A stretch of DNA of 64,000 nt, from contig LVLI01000132.1 in NCBI GenBank assembly GCA_001687465.1, positions 62,001 through 126,000 of the forward strand, read 5' to 3'. The translations under genes and the position numbers were made by a program. The notes under the pieces are model-generated. The model saw nothing but the letters and a program-made list of their open reading frames with translations. It was not told the DNA's origin and did no database searches. Shown one piece after another: positions 26,401-38,201 of this stretch. This DNA comes from Halocafeteria seosinensis. Lineage: Eukaryota > Sar > Bigyra > Bicosoecida. Each line of letters begins with the position of its first letter. The stretch's first letter is position 1.

Positions 26401-26622
26401 ATCGAGAGAGGCTTGCGTTTGTCTCGCTCCTCCACCACTTTCTGAACGAGCAGATAGCTTGTTGGCCGATTGGTTCGATGCCGACCGTGTCTGGTATTGG
26501 TGCTGTTTTCGGCTATCCCCCGCAGAAGCAGCAGATGTCCTGTTCGATTCCTCTGGCGTGTCGTACGATCTCTTTCTCGTCTGACTCTCTGTTTGTTTCT
26601 TTTGTCCGGCTCTCGACTGCAT
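23430..26622 (-). CDS. Gfo/Idh/MocA-family NAD(P)-dependent oxidoreductase with disordered tails
   Basis: Seven exons (26622-26349, 26269-26043, 25980-25795, 25724-25649, 25575-25454, 25388-25297, 25230-23430) join in frame to 925 residues. The Rossmann nucleotide-binding motif GAGARG is at ~160, completed across an intron. Further on come the family motif EKPM, with its catalytic Lys, and the substrate-domain CHDVDL segment (usually G-G-H-D-x-D). These enzymes oxidise or reduce sugars, inositols or biliverdin-like substrates, and the substrate is unknown here. A Cys cluster (RCLDC...ENCPYSA) in the substrate domain matches a subgroup of this family and may bind metal. The ~150 N-terminal and ~290 C-terminal residues are low-complexity (Ser, Thr, Gln, Asn, Val) and unusual for the family, whose members are normally 330-450 residues. 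The start is the first in-frame ATG; the frame is open slightly further upstream without an ATG. Confidence 0.88.
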
Positions 26623-28431
26623 CCCTATAATGTCGATGCAACGCACACAGAGGGGGGTAGAATATGCTTTACTAAGGGACCCGAAGTATAGAACAAGAAG
26701 CAATCAAAGGCAAGAGGGAATGAAGTTCCCAAGAAAACCAATCACACGTAGATAAGGCAAGACGCCAACAAGACTCTGTAAGACTACTACAATAAATATG
26801 AGATATCTCTCTTGCTTCTAGCTTTGAATGGAAGACACATGTGAGTTCAGCTCAACAATGACGAAGCAACAAAAGGTTGTGATAGAGGGGGGCGCCCCCT
26901 CCTTGAAGCCCACAACACACGCGGTTTTCGACCTACTTTTCATTCTCCCGGCGCTATCATCGATGAAACAGAGTGGAATGTATCGAAAGACGGTTTGTAG
27001 CGTCGAAATGAACCGACACGCGGGGTATTATAGAGCGAGTAAATGAAGAACACATTGGTGCAGTGACCTTTGAATCCACGGACGGCATTTGTCCTCTGCA
27101 TGAAGCGCATGAAAATGGAATTCCTCGCTCCAAAAGGTGCATGTAGGTATTTATTCTATGTTAGTTCGGACTAGGGCATAGCATGTTCTATTGATGCAAC
27201 GATGGGGTGGAGAATCTTCAACAACAGCGTGGTAAGTCCGCCTCACGGACGCTAAAACGTCCATTACCTGATAATAACTGTGCATATACACTCGGCTATG
27301 GCGTATATCTAGGTACCGCTTGTTGCTCGTGTTTGCGAAAGTGTGAAAAATGAGATTCCCGGCCCAATATCTCCGTCATGCCGATTCTGCACTGTCTCAG
27401 CACCTCTCCATACGTACGTACTTCAGTACATACCCTCTACTCATGTTCCAAATCGCATTCGTCCCATTGATTCTGGGTAGTCTTTGCTGTTTGTTACGTT
27501 CTGAACAAACTGCTATATGGAGTTAGTTGTCTGCTCGCTCGGGGACAAGTGCTCGGGAGACTCTCGCCTAGCTCGGTGTCATTGGCAGGTTGAACTTGCA
27601 CTCCTGAGGACGGAGAAGAGCTATTATAACACATCTTTCAGAAGTATTGGTCAAGTTTCAACACCACGTTTTGGGTTTCTCAAATTGGCATTTTGTGTTT
27701 GTTTTTTATTGAAATTGCGGTTGCACGCATTAGTTGCTAGCGGTAGGAAGGGAGCAATCCCATCAAATTCCAAAACACGTACACCCGTAAGTGCAGCTAT
27801 ACATCAAGTTCTAGCTCCCTCTTGTGTCGCTTTCTCGTTCAATTTTCTGTAGTTTGGATAGACACGAATATTCCGACCATGGATGGGTGCTGTTTGTGAT
27901 AGGGAGGATACGCGAAGATCCGGGTGATGGGGCTCCCTTGGAAGGCCCCTTGAAAAAAACAACAAAAAGGGCAGTTCCAGCTTCAGTGCGTTTATGACGA
28001 AACGGAGGTGTTCACGAGGATTCAGACGCGAAACGCATGGGAATCCCCGTACTTAAGCGCATAAAAGCAGAGAGCGTAATCTGAGGATCGATCAGTAAAG
28101 GGTGGCAATGTGTGCATATCCGATGCTGCTCCCGTGGAGTGTACAGATGGGGGGAATGGGATGTGTTTTTGACACGTCTGTGTATTTTCGTTGTCTCCTT
28201 TGGTTCCGAAAGTGACGGTTGTTGCCCTTCTTACTCGATGCGAAAGCAACTGACATGCTGCCATTGCTTGTTTTTCGGTGGAACATTTCTTTCTCTGGGC
28301 AACGAATGTTGGTCAGCATGTGTTCCGATGGCCCCGTAGTTGTCATCATGTGCTTATTGCTTTGTGTCGTCTTTGGTTACTCCAGATCGAAGGTTGTTAT
28401 TTTCTAGTAGTTACGTGGAATCGGTGATACG
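26623..28431. other. 1.8-kb intergenic region between divergent genes
   Basis: The region separates the oxidoreductase (-) from the M20 peptidase (+) and must hold both promoters. The longest ORF (111 codons, plus strand, about 27517-27852) has no recognisable domain, and the ORFs around 28022-28407 overlap on both strands, typical of chance. I see no RNA gene or repeat family. Confidence 0.45.
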
Positions 28432-30257
28432 ATGCAAGCGAAAAACGCATATCGAGCTGCTCAATATCTTTGGCAGAGACAACGATGGTATCGGAAACAG
28501 GTCCGAAGGCAAGTAGGAGTGAACAGCTTTACAGGAAATCGTGAAGGTGTCAACACTGTAGGAGGGATGACTTTATCTATGTTCGAAACTGTTTTTGCCG
28601 GCACTAGTGCTCGAGTATCCTCACAATTCCATCGGTGCCTTACGGACGAAGACTACGGGGACCACTTGATGATGTACATATCTCCCTCTAAGGGCGATGC
28701 CGCTGATGGCTCCCACTATTCAGCCTTAGGAGACGTATCAGCACCTAAAAAGGCGGTTGCTCTAGTTTCGCACTTAGACTCTATTTATCCGCCAGAGGTG
28801 GAAGCAGTGCACGGTCATACGTGGCAGCCCTACAGTGACAATAGCGGGTACATCCGCGGGCCAGGTACAATGGATATAAAATGTGGAACTGCAAATATCG
28901 CTATGACGCTTGAAGCCCTTAGTATAATCGATCCTGAAGTAAGTCGTCTTGGTTTCTGAAGAAACTCAGTAACCATCCATATGTCTCGATTTTTGCGTCT
29001 CAGGTGTTCAACTCAACGGGTTTCCACGTATGGCTGAATGCTGCCGAAGAACCAATGGCACCTGATTTTCGTGCCGTCTGTCAGCGCAAAAACGATGAGC
29101 ACTCACAATATTTCCGGGAAGAATTGCTGGGAGCGCTCGTCTTCGAATCAGGTCCTGTAGAGATGCACCCAAAGTTGCGCAAACTGCTCCGTGCGCGGGC
29201 TGCTAACCCTGTAGAGGCGTCTGGCTCTTCTAGTGCTACAAGTGATAGCGAGGAGGAGAATCGAAGTAGTGGTGCTGCTAGTCTAAAGGATGGAATGTCC
29301 GAGGATGAGTTCATGAGCCGATTGAAGAAGCTAATGAAGGAAGGCACTCAGGACGAGACCGAGAGCAACTGTACTCTCATATCTGGCCGAAAAGGGATGG
29401 CTGTATGGCACGTGCGCATTCGGGGTAAACCGGCACACGCAGGGAATGAGCACTCTCGTGGGCGGAGCGCAGTCCTTGCTGCTGCAGACTTTATTCAAGC
29501 TCTGGAAGCTGCTACTGACTATTCGCAGGATATAACATTTAACGTCGGTAGTATAAGTGGTGGAACAGTTCACAATGTTGTTCCTGAAAGCGCAGAGCTG
29601 TTCGTTGAAATGAGAGCTGCTTCACGAGAAACCTTCAATCGTGGTGTGCGGTTTGCCAGAGAGCTAGCTCAGCACTACAACCATCGGGATCGCCAACATG
29701 GTATCTCACGACTGAGCTCTACCGGCATTTCAGAAGTGTCTATGCCAGGCGATGAAGAAAATGTTGACAGTGGTCATACCATTACCGGGCCTGTAATAAG
29801 TCTTCACGAAAGAGCATTCGTCCCTCCTTGGATTCCTAATGAAGACGCCAAGCGCCTCTTCGGGATTTGGAAGGAGACTGGCGCCGTAAGTACAAAAACA
29901 GTGTTGACGACCATCCGTCTTTGATAGATCACGTCCGCGTATGGTGTTTGCTGCGCAGGAATTTGGGTTTGATATCAGAGAACAAGTCCGAGGGGGACTG
30001 AGTGATGCAAACATTCTCGGTGACTGGTTGCCAACTATCGACGGACTCGGACCGAACGGTAAGTCCCCGCTTGGTTTTCTGCGGTGCTTGCTCTGAAGAT
30101 GCATCACTGGCGTTGTCTCGCAGGTGGTGGACAACACAACCCCATTGATGATCCTGCACACGATATTCGAGCTGAATGGGTTGATTGGCCCTCCATGATT
30201 CCCAAAGCTATCCTCAACGCAGCATCTCTGTCAAGGTTAATACGGGCAACTGAGTAG
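28432..30257 (+). CDS. M20-family metallopeptidase (acetylornithine deacetylase/carboxypeptidase-like)
   Basis: Four exons (28432-28938, 29004-29885, 29959-30058, 30124-30257) join in frame to 540 residues. M20 enzymes are co-catalytic zinc hydrolases that cleave amide bonds of small peptides or acylated amino acids. Expected ligands are visible: His114 in SHLDS, Asp148 in GPGTMDIK, the Glu pair near 184-185 in AAEEP (catalytic base and ligand), and the late His501 in GGGQHN. The lid/dimerisation domain starts around 295 (WHVRIRGKPAHAG, with its conserved His). An acidic Ser-rich insert of roughly 60 residues precedes it, which bacterial homologues lack. The last exons recreate the family's GGxSDAN...DGLGPNGGGQH block, which strongly supports the splice model. 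There is no signal peptide, so a cytosolic enzyme is likely. The substrate cannot be told. Confidence 0.92.
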
Positions 30258-30807
30258 AAGTCAATCGTCCAGGGCATCCAGAGGCTTCATGTTTTGCGCG
30301 TCTACAGGTAGTAGTGCACGTGCAAATAGGTGTCCTTTGCATATCCTCTGGTTGTAGAATGTGGACAATTGTCATAAAACGGTCTCTTGGTACAAACCAT
30401 CCTTGTAATTGGTGGACTTCACAGTCTGAATCACACACATCCTGCGACAGGAAGTCGCAGCGACCTCAACTTACGGCCCAAGCAAGGTCTTTCTTTCAAT
30501 GATTAATTCCATTGAGCGAGTGTATTGTGCATTCATTCCCTTTCTCGTTTCCTTTCACGCTCCCATGTATAATGAGTGAAATCGCAACAGAAAGTACTCG
30601 AAGTTGGTGGTCTCCGAGCGTCGCAACCACCTTCTAACCGTATTTTCAGTCAGACATTCCACCCCAAAATTTTTCATGGTCAATACTAGATAACTTGCAT
30701 GCGGGCAGCAGGCTGATATCCTTGTGCTCTGAGTGGCGATGTTGTTTGGAGGAAAACGAAAATAACGCGCGTTGACAGGAAGTTACTTTCAGAGTAAAGA
30801 CCTAAAA
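30258..30807. other. Intergenic spacer
   Basis: About 550 bp between two plus-strand genes. No coding signal or RNA gene is visible. A gcgttgacag tract just before 30781 resembles a splice acceptor, so the next gene may have an upstream leader exon. Confidence 0.4.
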
Positions 30808-33096
30808 ATGAGTTTAATGGCGTCCACATCCGCTAAAAAGCACAGTAAATACTTATTGAAAACTTACGAGTATGGGGAATCCTCCGAGAAAAATGAACCT
30901 GAAAAGCCGCAACTTAGGACTCAATTCCGGACGTATTCCAAGTTTCAGGAGCACTCTCTGGGTGAGACGAAACAGTATGGGTTGGCCTCGCAACCTTCCT
31001 CTTCGCGTGCGTGTTCGGCCCATACGTCTAGTGAAGGGTACACTCCCAAAGGAGCGACTTCCGGTCGGGTTTTCTTCCCTCCTGATGAAGAGGAAGAAGC
31101 TGTCGCCAACATACCGGCCGTGAACGTGGGCCAAAAGCTTAAAGCTAGCCGGACCCAGCGAAGGGCCGCTGAAGAAAAGGACCGAGCAGAATATGAAACC
31201 CAATTTCAGTTTCATCAACATGAGCAGGAACCAGAAGAATCCATTCCTCTGCAGGATTCTTCGTCCCCTTCATCACTAACATCTTCCCACTTTGAACTCA
31301 CTCTTCCGCGAAAGAGTAAGGAGGAAGCCAACCGCCTGAAGGAAAAATATCAATTTGTTGAGAAATCAAGAAAGCCGACTCCTTACCAAGTTAGAAGAGA
31401 ACGGCAGGAAAAGGGTGTCACAGAAATAAGAGACTCAGTCGCCAGAACTCGCAGCCCCCAGCGACCTATAACGCCGGTACACCTTATGGGGGAGAGCGAG
31501 AAGACTTCCCTAGACTATTCTCGCATGTCTTTGCCAGAAATTCGAAAGTGGGGAGGTCGCCCATTCGGACATGTGCGGACAGGTAGAAGCGCTCGAGAAG
31601 AAGGGTCGGCCAGGGACCGCTCTAGTCGCAGACGCACGTCCTCTGAGGAAGAACACTGGACGATAGAACAAAACTCAACTGAATCTCGTCCGGTAGCAAC
31701 TACTCAAGAGTCTCCAAACCGTTTGGCAGAATTGGTGGGGTTTTCGTATAGCGCCCCCGAGAAGCCAGAGAGCGACCAAGAGCAACGACCTATTTCGAGG
31801 TTCAGCCTCAAGGGTTTGCATAGGTCGCGTTCGTCCTCCAAAGGAGGGCAAGAGCAAGAATTCCATACTACAGGGGATGGCCATGGTGGAGAAGAGCTAA
31901 TGCATACTAGCTATTCCGAGAGGAAGCACAGTGACCGATATCAACAGAAAGGAGACCAGGCTACAGATACATTAAGAGAACCGCATGAGTCTGTGAGATA
32001 TATTTGGGCGAGAACAACGAAAAAGACTGGAATATCAATGAGTGAATTGTTAGCATCAGCCAGAATGGAAGCGCAAGAAAGGCACAATAGAGCCTTAGAA
32101 GAAGTGATACAAATGGAACAAGTTGACCCCTCCACTTACGCTCCATTCAAAGGCAGTGAAGCGGCCCAACCCGCGACAGACCGAACCACATCAGATCATT
32201 TTTCCTTTCCGGAAGAGGAAACTACATATAGCGTCGAATTCCCGTCTGAAGAGCTCTCAAAGAAAAAAGAAGACTTCATTGAATGCACTGAAGAATTCCA
32301 GTATGAAGAGTCCAAGACGAAGACGCCCTGGGGAACGCCTTGGGTCAAAATACATATGCCTAACCAAGGAATTATGAGGATACTAGATTCACCAGATAAG
32401 AAGCGGACTGCTGATGACACTCAAATATGTTCTCCCTATGTAGCTTCCAGTGCGTACATGGAATATCAACAGAGCGTCAAGCGTTCGCAAAAACGGGCTG
32501 CAGCGCTCCTTAGATGGGAAATGGTGCGAAGGGTAGTACTGGGCCCAAAGTATGAGACAACCACTCATCAAGAGGATACCTCATCCAACCTCTCGACTAG
32601 TTATTCCACTTCAAAAGAGGGTGCAGAACGAGACATTACTTCGATGTACGATACAGAGACGACGCTTGGTGATTACGCAAAACACTATACGCCATTGACC
32701 AGCGCTCGGACTCGACGGCAGCGCCTGGAACGATTGGTCAAAGAAGTGGAAGGAGGCGAGTCAAAACAGCCCAAGCCAAGAAAATCGTTACGTCCGGTCC
32801 GTACGATAGAGACCCAGAAGCATCCGCGACAGGCCATCCAAGACTACTACTTCCAGCTCCTTGGAATGTCGGAGAAGGAGTACGACCGCTACTGGCTGCG
32901 GAAGAGTTGTAAAAATGAGAGCGAATCTGCTAATACCTCCATTACAGGCTACCAGGGAAATCCACTAACCACACGGTACGAGAAACCCCGTACTAACCCA
33001 CCACAGGAGACGTTAGGAAAAGATGCGGTATCGCTTATTGATATGAGAAGGCGCCTCGGCTTGTCCACGTATGCACATATGGGCCAGTATCAATAA
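30808..33096 (+). CDS. Uncharacterised charged, largely disordered protein
   Basis: A single long open frame of 762 residues from the first in-frame ATG; the frame stays open about 36 bases further 5' but without an ATG. I do not recognise it. It is rich in Glu, Lys, Arg, Ser, Thr and Tyr, has no signal peptide or membrane segment, and looks mostly disordered with short helical patches. Two denser patches may be conserved: KTPWGTPWVKIHMPN near the middle (about 32320-32370) and a Tyr/Arg-rich segment near the C-terminus (QDYYFQLLG, DRYWLRKS at about 32840-32915). Many Arg-Ser and Ser-Pro sites suggest phosphorylation. A cytoskeletal or ciliary role would fit the convergent CCDC13-like neighbour, 21 bp away stop to stop, but that is only suggestive. 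Confidence 0.75.
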   Translation: MSLMASTSAKKHSKYLLKTYEYGESSEKNEPEKPQLRTQFRTYSKFQEHSLGETKQYGLASQPSSSRACSAHTSSEGYTPKGATSGRVFFPPDEEEEAVANIPAVNVGQKLKASRTQRRAAEEKDRAEYETQFQFHQHEQEPEESIPLQDSSSPSSLTSSHFELTLPRKSKEEANRLKEKYQFVEKSRKPTPYQVRRERQEKGVTEIRDSVARTRSPQRPITPVHLMGESEKTSLDYSRMSLPEIRKWGGRPFGHVRTGRSAREEGSARDRSSRRRTSSEEEHWTIEQNSTESRPVATTQESPNRLAELVGFSYSAPEKPESDQEQRPISRFSLKGLHRSRSSSKGGQEQEFHTTGDGHGGEELMHTSYSERKHSDRYQQKGDQATDTLREPHESVRYIWARTTKKTGISMSELLASARMEAQERHNRALEEVIQMEQVDPSTYAPFKGSEAAQPATDRTTSDHFSFPEEETTYSVEFPSEELSKKKEDFIECTEEFQYEESKTKTPWGTPWVKIHMPNQGIMRILDSPDKKRTADDTQICSPYVASSAYMEYQQSVKRSQKRAAALLRWEMVRRVVLGPKYETTTHQEDTSSNLSTSYSTSKEGAERDITSMYDTETTLGDYAKHYTPLTSARTRRQRLERLVKEVEGGESKQPKPRKSLRPVRTIETQKHPRQAIQDYYFQLLGMSEKEYDRYWLRKSCKNESESANTSITGYQGNPLTTRYEKPRTNPPQETLGKDAVSLIDMRRRLGLSTYAHMGQYQ

Positions 33097-33117
33097 TGGC
33101 CGAATACGCGAGGATGA

Positions 33118-35534
33118 TCACCGGCTCTTCTTCAAGCGCTGCTTTAGATTCGATACTTCTTTTCTCAGTATCTCATTGTCTTGCCTTAATTGTTCAACTG
33201 TTTCACTATATTCTGTACCATCTCCGCGTATCTCCTGAAGCCTGTTCTCAACCGCTTCGAGAGAATCTCTCAGGTGCTGAATCTCCTCGTCACGGGATGC
33301 TAAAGCTGCTGCATGGTGTTGCTTCAGCGCTGTATTTTCATTCTGAACCGTCTTCAGCTCAGCTTGGATACTTTCTTCTTTCTCTGGTGTAAAGTCGCTG
33401 CCCCTTCGCTTCTCCAGTTCTCGGCATCTCTTCTCCAGACTTGCGGAACGATTCATGTACTGCTTTGCTAATTCATCTGACTGAGTGGCTCTGCTTTCCA
33501 GGAGTCGGGTATACTCCTGAAGCTTATAGGTTTGCTCCTGCGAATACACCGATAAGACGAGTATCGAAATTAAAGCAACTCAAACACTGATAGCAATATA
33601 CCTGTATAACTTTCATCTTCCTCGTTGCGTCGGAGTTTTGAGTCTCCAGCTGTGCCAGACGTCGTTTATCACTAGAGCCCGGCCTCCCCATATTGTCTTG
33701 GTCAGTGACTCCATTACTGCTCTTCAGTTCCTCGTTTTCCCGGCGAAGATTAGCGATTTCCTGCTTCAGCGATGACACGAATTTACTGTCGTCCCCGCTC
33801 CGAGTCTGTATGGAGAAATAGCAACAATGGAAAAGACCCTGGCCAAGCATTTTTGTAACCCTATCTTACCTCACCGGCATATGCAACTCGCAGCGGATTT
33901 GAATCTTCACTTCGGCTTTTCTCATTTTCAGTTTTCAATGACTGCAGTTTCTCCCGTAAAGCATCAATCAATCGGTTATCATTTTCCGTCTTATGAATCA
34001 AGGTTTGAAGCCTATGCTTCTGCTGATTATAGTTTGATTCGACGACTTGCTGTCGCGCATGTGCGCGATGGAGCTTTTCTTTGAGCTGAGCTTCCCTTGA
34101 ACTTGCCTGCACGTAGATGTACCCTCGTAAACAAGGTTGCTGTTTTACCACCATGTTAAGAGATAACGCAAAAAGTCATACCTGTTCGAGCTTAGCTTGC
34201 AGTTCGTCGATTTGATTGTGCCGCTGTTCGCGCATCTGATCAAGTTGCTGTTGAGCTCGATCATCGACGCTGCTCTCCTGTTTTCCGGTTTCTACGTTTT
34301 CTGTATCGCCTTCGGATGTCCCCTGACGTAGTTGGTCTTCGAGTTTCTTAATTCTATTTTTCAAGATTACTATTTTCTGAGCGCGCCCTTTCCAAGTCCC
34401 TGTATGACCACTTCCTTGGCCGTAAACCCGGTCATGGCTCTCATCTTCCTTGACAGATTGAAGCACCTGGTCCATGGACACTCCTTCTCCTATTTCACGC
34501 TGTAATGCTTTTTGTGTCAACTTCAACTCATTCTGTAATTTGTCCTGCTTGATAGCTGATTTTTCCAAGCGTTGACTCATGGACTTCACTTGACTCCTCA
34601 GCTCTTTGATTTCTTCTTCCTTTCCACTCTTGTCAGTTTCCAACATCTGTTCTTGTTCTTGAACTTGGTTTGTTCTTGAGTGCTGCTTCCATCGCGATAC
34701 TTCAGCCTCTAGACGGCTCGCCCTGGAGAGGCAGCCAACAATTTCAAACACTATGCCTTCAGTGACCACAGTGGAGCCAGTGAACTTACCGATCTCTTTC
34801 TCTTTGGACTTGTAGCCTCATGCTCCGAGTTTTCTTCGCCAGGTCACGAATCTTGCTGTCTCTTGGGTCCTGGTCAGCTGATTGACCCTCCAAAAATTTA
34901 TCTGCAGAAGGAAATGGTGAAAACGCCGTTCTGAGTACATAAGCAATTTTGAACATCGCATACCTGGTTCTAGTCCCGGAAGTGGTTCAATCGCTATAAT
35001 AGCTTCCTCCAGCCGTGAAAGCTCCTTATCTTTCTCTTTCAACTTTCTCATTAGTTCAGCGTTTCGTTCTGTAAGTCTTTGAACCTGGTTGGGATCATTC
35101 CAGTCCATTGTTTCATGGTGCTCCTTCTCCTCTTCGTCGCCTTTATCTTGTTCAATATTGCTCAATAGTTTACCGAGGCGTCTTTCTGTACCTTCTCTTC
35201 TCAGAGGACCCTGTGTACGATCTCCGTCGTTATCATCGCTACTCGAAAGAATATCATCGTTGTCTTCTCCATTCAAGTGTTTGGATTTCCTCGCATGACG
35301 GTCATTCAACTGAGCTACTGCCTCCTGGTCGTCCTCTATGTGATCTTTCTCTTCCTCTCCTTCCTGTATAGTTCATATGCATTTAAACTCTAAACGGCCT
35401 CCGCTATCCCACAGATTTACGCCCTCAAGCATCCTTCTTACCTGTGCATGTATATCCACATTGTATGAACGGTAAGATTGGCGATCAGGGGAGGTCGATG
35501 AGACTTCCCCCTCGCGCTGGTGGTGGTCATTCAT
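33118..35534 (-). CDS. Long coiled-coil protein, CCDC13-like (candidate ciliary/centrosomal)
   Basis: Seven exons (35534-35442, 35363-34964, 34901-34790, 34722-34182, 34106-33870, 33805-33602, 33537-33118) join without any frame break to 668 residues. After an acidic, Ser/Asp-rich N-terminal ~110 residues, nearly the whole protein is heptad-patterned coiled coil. The segment RDSKIRDLAKKTRSM, formed across two introns, and the later KNRIKKLEDQL resemble animal CCDC13, a centriolar-satellite and basal-body protein of similar length (~715 residues). Coiled coils resemble one another by composition, so this name is tentative. If correct, the protein would act at basal bodies in cilium assembly. 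The start is the ATG that opens exon 1, since exon 2 has no in-frame ATG upstream of its long open frame. Confidence 0.6.
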
Positions 35535-36625
35535 TATATTATGTCGAGTACGCCCTCTCTCAAGTAGTGGTACTTCCCAAGACCCTCCTTGCTACGGCTG
35601 TAGCTTGCCGTTTATCAGTCCTCCAGAATATCTCCAGCCCACAAATGATTGGAAAGTAAACAAACGAAACAATGCATATGCACCTGAACCACCATTAATG
35701 TATCAAAGCGACTAAATTTGTCAAACATGGCCCAAGTTCAACCAGTTGAGTTACGACTGGCTGCCCAAAGTTCAGTTAAGAGAGGCACACATGCACAGGG
35801 AGATAGAAAAGGTACAGGAACGGACGATGAGCATGTGAGGAATTCTGTCTGAAAGCGTTGCTTTTTTGTCATCGTTGCATATCTACATGTACCACCTATG
35901 AGCGGAAATGCAAATGTGCGTACACTACCTACAAAACCACTGTCTACACTCCACAGTCGTTGGTACATTTCGTCTAAGCCTGGTACCGTATGAAATGATC
36001 TATTGTGCGAAGACGTTAACACGGTAAATGAGTGGTATCGAAACTGCCTCTGCATTATTAATGATTGCCCATCGTCGACATCAAAACCACGAAGCTACAA
36101 GCTAATCGGATTAGAAGTTCGAAAAGGGGATTGTATGTTTGAAAGGGTAATAGGATCTGGCTATCAAATCCAAGTCAACGGCATTCGTAGAGTAAATACA
36201 ATAGACACTCGGTAATGACTGAATGAAACAGTCGCCGAGTACTGGCCGGTCAAGCCATGAAGCGAGGCGCATACGTGCAGTAGCCAGCTAAGGCATGCAA
36301 ACACAATGCCTTGTGAATTGATGCTTGATTTGAAATGCACCTGTGGTGGTACCCAAAGAAGAACCCCTAACACATTCAATTTACGCTATCAACTCAAGCG
36401 GTACCAGTAATTGCAATTGCAATGCCAACGTCTTGTTGAAGTTTATGAATTGACGCGGGAAAAACGTCGACACAAATACCTGTTGTAGCCAGTATTGTTG
36501 CCATGCAAAGAGCAGATACTGAATAATTATTGCTGTACCAGATTGACATAATCTAACAGGAACTTTCGTTTCTGATTTATTTATTCCCACTTCTCGTGGG
36601 AGCTTGCTCCCGTGGCCAAACACAA
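35535..36625. other. 1.1-kb intergenic region between divergent genes
   Basis: It must contain promoters for the CCDC13-like gene (-) and the next plus-strand gene. Short ORFs on both strands have no recognisable domain and overlap one another. I see no RNA gene or repeat. Confidence 0.45.
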
Positions 36626-38191
36626 ATGCATTCTGGAAGTCGACCCAGCTCCACGAGTCATTATCCCTCGCCAAAACACTTTGGGGAAAGCGCACTCTCT
36701 AAAAAGCTTTACCAACTGCAAAACGCAACTACATCTTCGAGTAGAGTGTCTACTTCCAAGCGCCGATCGTGGAGAGACCCTATAGCCAGCTCACCAACGC
36801 AAGCGACTGCGTCACCCCGAGCCGAAGCGGACAAATTAGCCTACGCGTACTTTGTGGGACAGCAGTTAGAACAGATATTCAGCAAAGCGGTTCAACACCA
36901 TTGCAACATTTTCGTGGAAAATGGGTTAGTCACTGATAGTGAAAGTAACTACACGGTACCAGGGTTTTGCAGGAAAGGGTACAAGTTGCAACGTGTAATT
37001 GAAAACTATCATCACTACGCCTCAACGCAAGGAGACTTTAAGCAGTATTCGTTGCTAGAAAAATTGCTAATCGAGCTAGAGGACACAATACGTAAAGTAC
37101 ATCATCTTAGTCCTCTTAAGACAAGAAGCTGGTCTGCCACAACCCGTTCCGTAAGCGACACGTACCAAGGACCGCCCCCACTGAAGTCCTTGCCGCAACA
37201 ACAGTACGGGTCTGACTTAGCTGCAAGACTAAAACGTCACGACAGGTCGTCCAATTTCCCTTCATCTCCAGTGGGAGGTTATCGCCGCTCTGGGAGAGAC
37301 CAAGTGCGGCAAAGCGATAACGAAGATGTCGAGACAATGATGCCCGCAGAAGACACTCAGAGAACGAACGGCGAGAGCATAGTAGGGACACACCAGGAAG
37401 CGACAAGGGGAGTTCATACACCTACTCCTGTCCCCATTGGAGAAACACAGAAAAGAGGCGATGACGCTTCGGGTCGGGACAAATGGGAACGTGGGAGTTC
37501 TCCACGGAGATCTCTATTAGAAGAGTTGCGCTCCTCGATTGACCTTGCGGATTCTTTGCTCAGTCCTGCTACGTATAAATCCCCCACGAAAGTGCCAATG
37601 TACTCGATAGATCTATCGAATGTGTCATCACAAGCCGAAGAAGCAATTGTCGACGATTTAAAAGAGCTTAACAAGAACTGTAACAAAGTACGGGACGAAT
37701 TTGTCACTCCGCAAACCCAATCCGTCGCCCGGCGGAAAATATCTGATATAATTTCGAAATACACCAGTGTGGAACAAAGTCGCCTGGAAGCCAATGAAAT
37801 GATGAAGTTGGCTCATAAACTCAACGACTTAGTACTCAGTGAAGTCGCTTCCCCGGCTGCGACATCCAAGCCCCAGACTGCTACCAAAGTACCTGATGAC
37901 TTATTAGACGCTTCTGAGAGGACGACCAGTCCAGATGTACACAAGGTGGGCAAAAGAGAAGATCGTTGCTCTCAGAGTGTAGGAACGGGGGAATTGCCCA
38001 CGCAAGCTGGCCAACACGCCAGAACTCCGGGTCTGAGCATTTCCCATAATGATGACGACACTCTGGTGTTTGCAAAAATGTGGGACGAAGTCTACGCCAA
38101 AATGCTAAACGAAGAAGATGAAGCGGAAATTTCAAGGATCTCAAAAACAAGTCCAGCAGGAGTCAAGACATATGCGTTGGACCTAACATAA
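36626..38191 (+). CDS. Uncharacterised protein with N-terminal helical segment
   Basis: A single-exon frame of 521 residues from the first in-frame ATG; the open frame extends about 30 bases further 5' only to a GTG. I do not recognise the family. Residues ~70-165 look folded and helical (QQLEQIFSKAVQHHCNIF, GYKLQRVIENYHHY). The rest is Ser/Thr/Arg/Glu-rich and probably disordered, with a possible second helical patch at ~325-410 (VDDLKELNKNCNKVRDEF). There is no signal peptide or membrane segment. It converges on the Psf3 gene, 116 bp stop to stop, and the first copy of an 81-bp duplication lies between them. No function is proposed. Confidence 0.7.
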   Translation: MHSGSRPSSTSHYPSPKHFGESALSKKLYQLQNATTSSSRVSTSKRRSWRDPIASSPTQATASPRAEADKLAYAYFVGQQLEQIFSKAVQHHCNIFVENGLVTDSESNYTVPGFCRKGYKLQRVIENYHHYASTQGDFKQYSLLEKLLIELEDTIRKVHHLSPLKTRSWSATTRSVSDTYQGPPPLKSLPQQQYGSDLAARLKRHDRSSNFPSSPVGGYRRSGRDQVRQSDNEDVETMMPAEDTQRTNGESIVGTHQEATRGVHTPTPVPIGETQKRGDDASGRDKWERGSSPRRSLLEELRSSIDLADSLLSPATYKSPTKVPMYSIDLSNVSSQAEEAIVDDLKELNKNCNKVRDEFVTPQTQSVARRKISDIISKYTSVEQSRLEANEMMKLAHKLNDLVLSEVASPAATSKPQTATKVPDDLLDASERTTSPDVHKVGKREDRCSQSVGTGELPTQAGQHARTPGLSISHNDDDTLVFAKMWDEVYAKMLNEEDEAEISRISKTSPAGVKTYALDLT

Positions 38192-38201
38192 ATACAGCAC
38201 C

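Noticed and set aside
27517-27852. A 111-residue plus-strand frame in the 26.6-28.4 kb gap
   Set aside because: No domain, no flanking splice sites and ordinary intergenic composition; treated as a chance frame.
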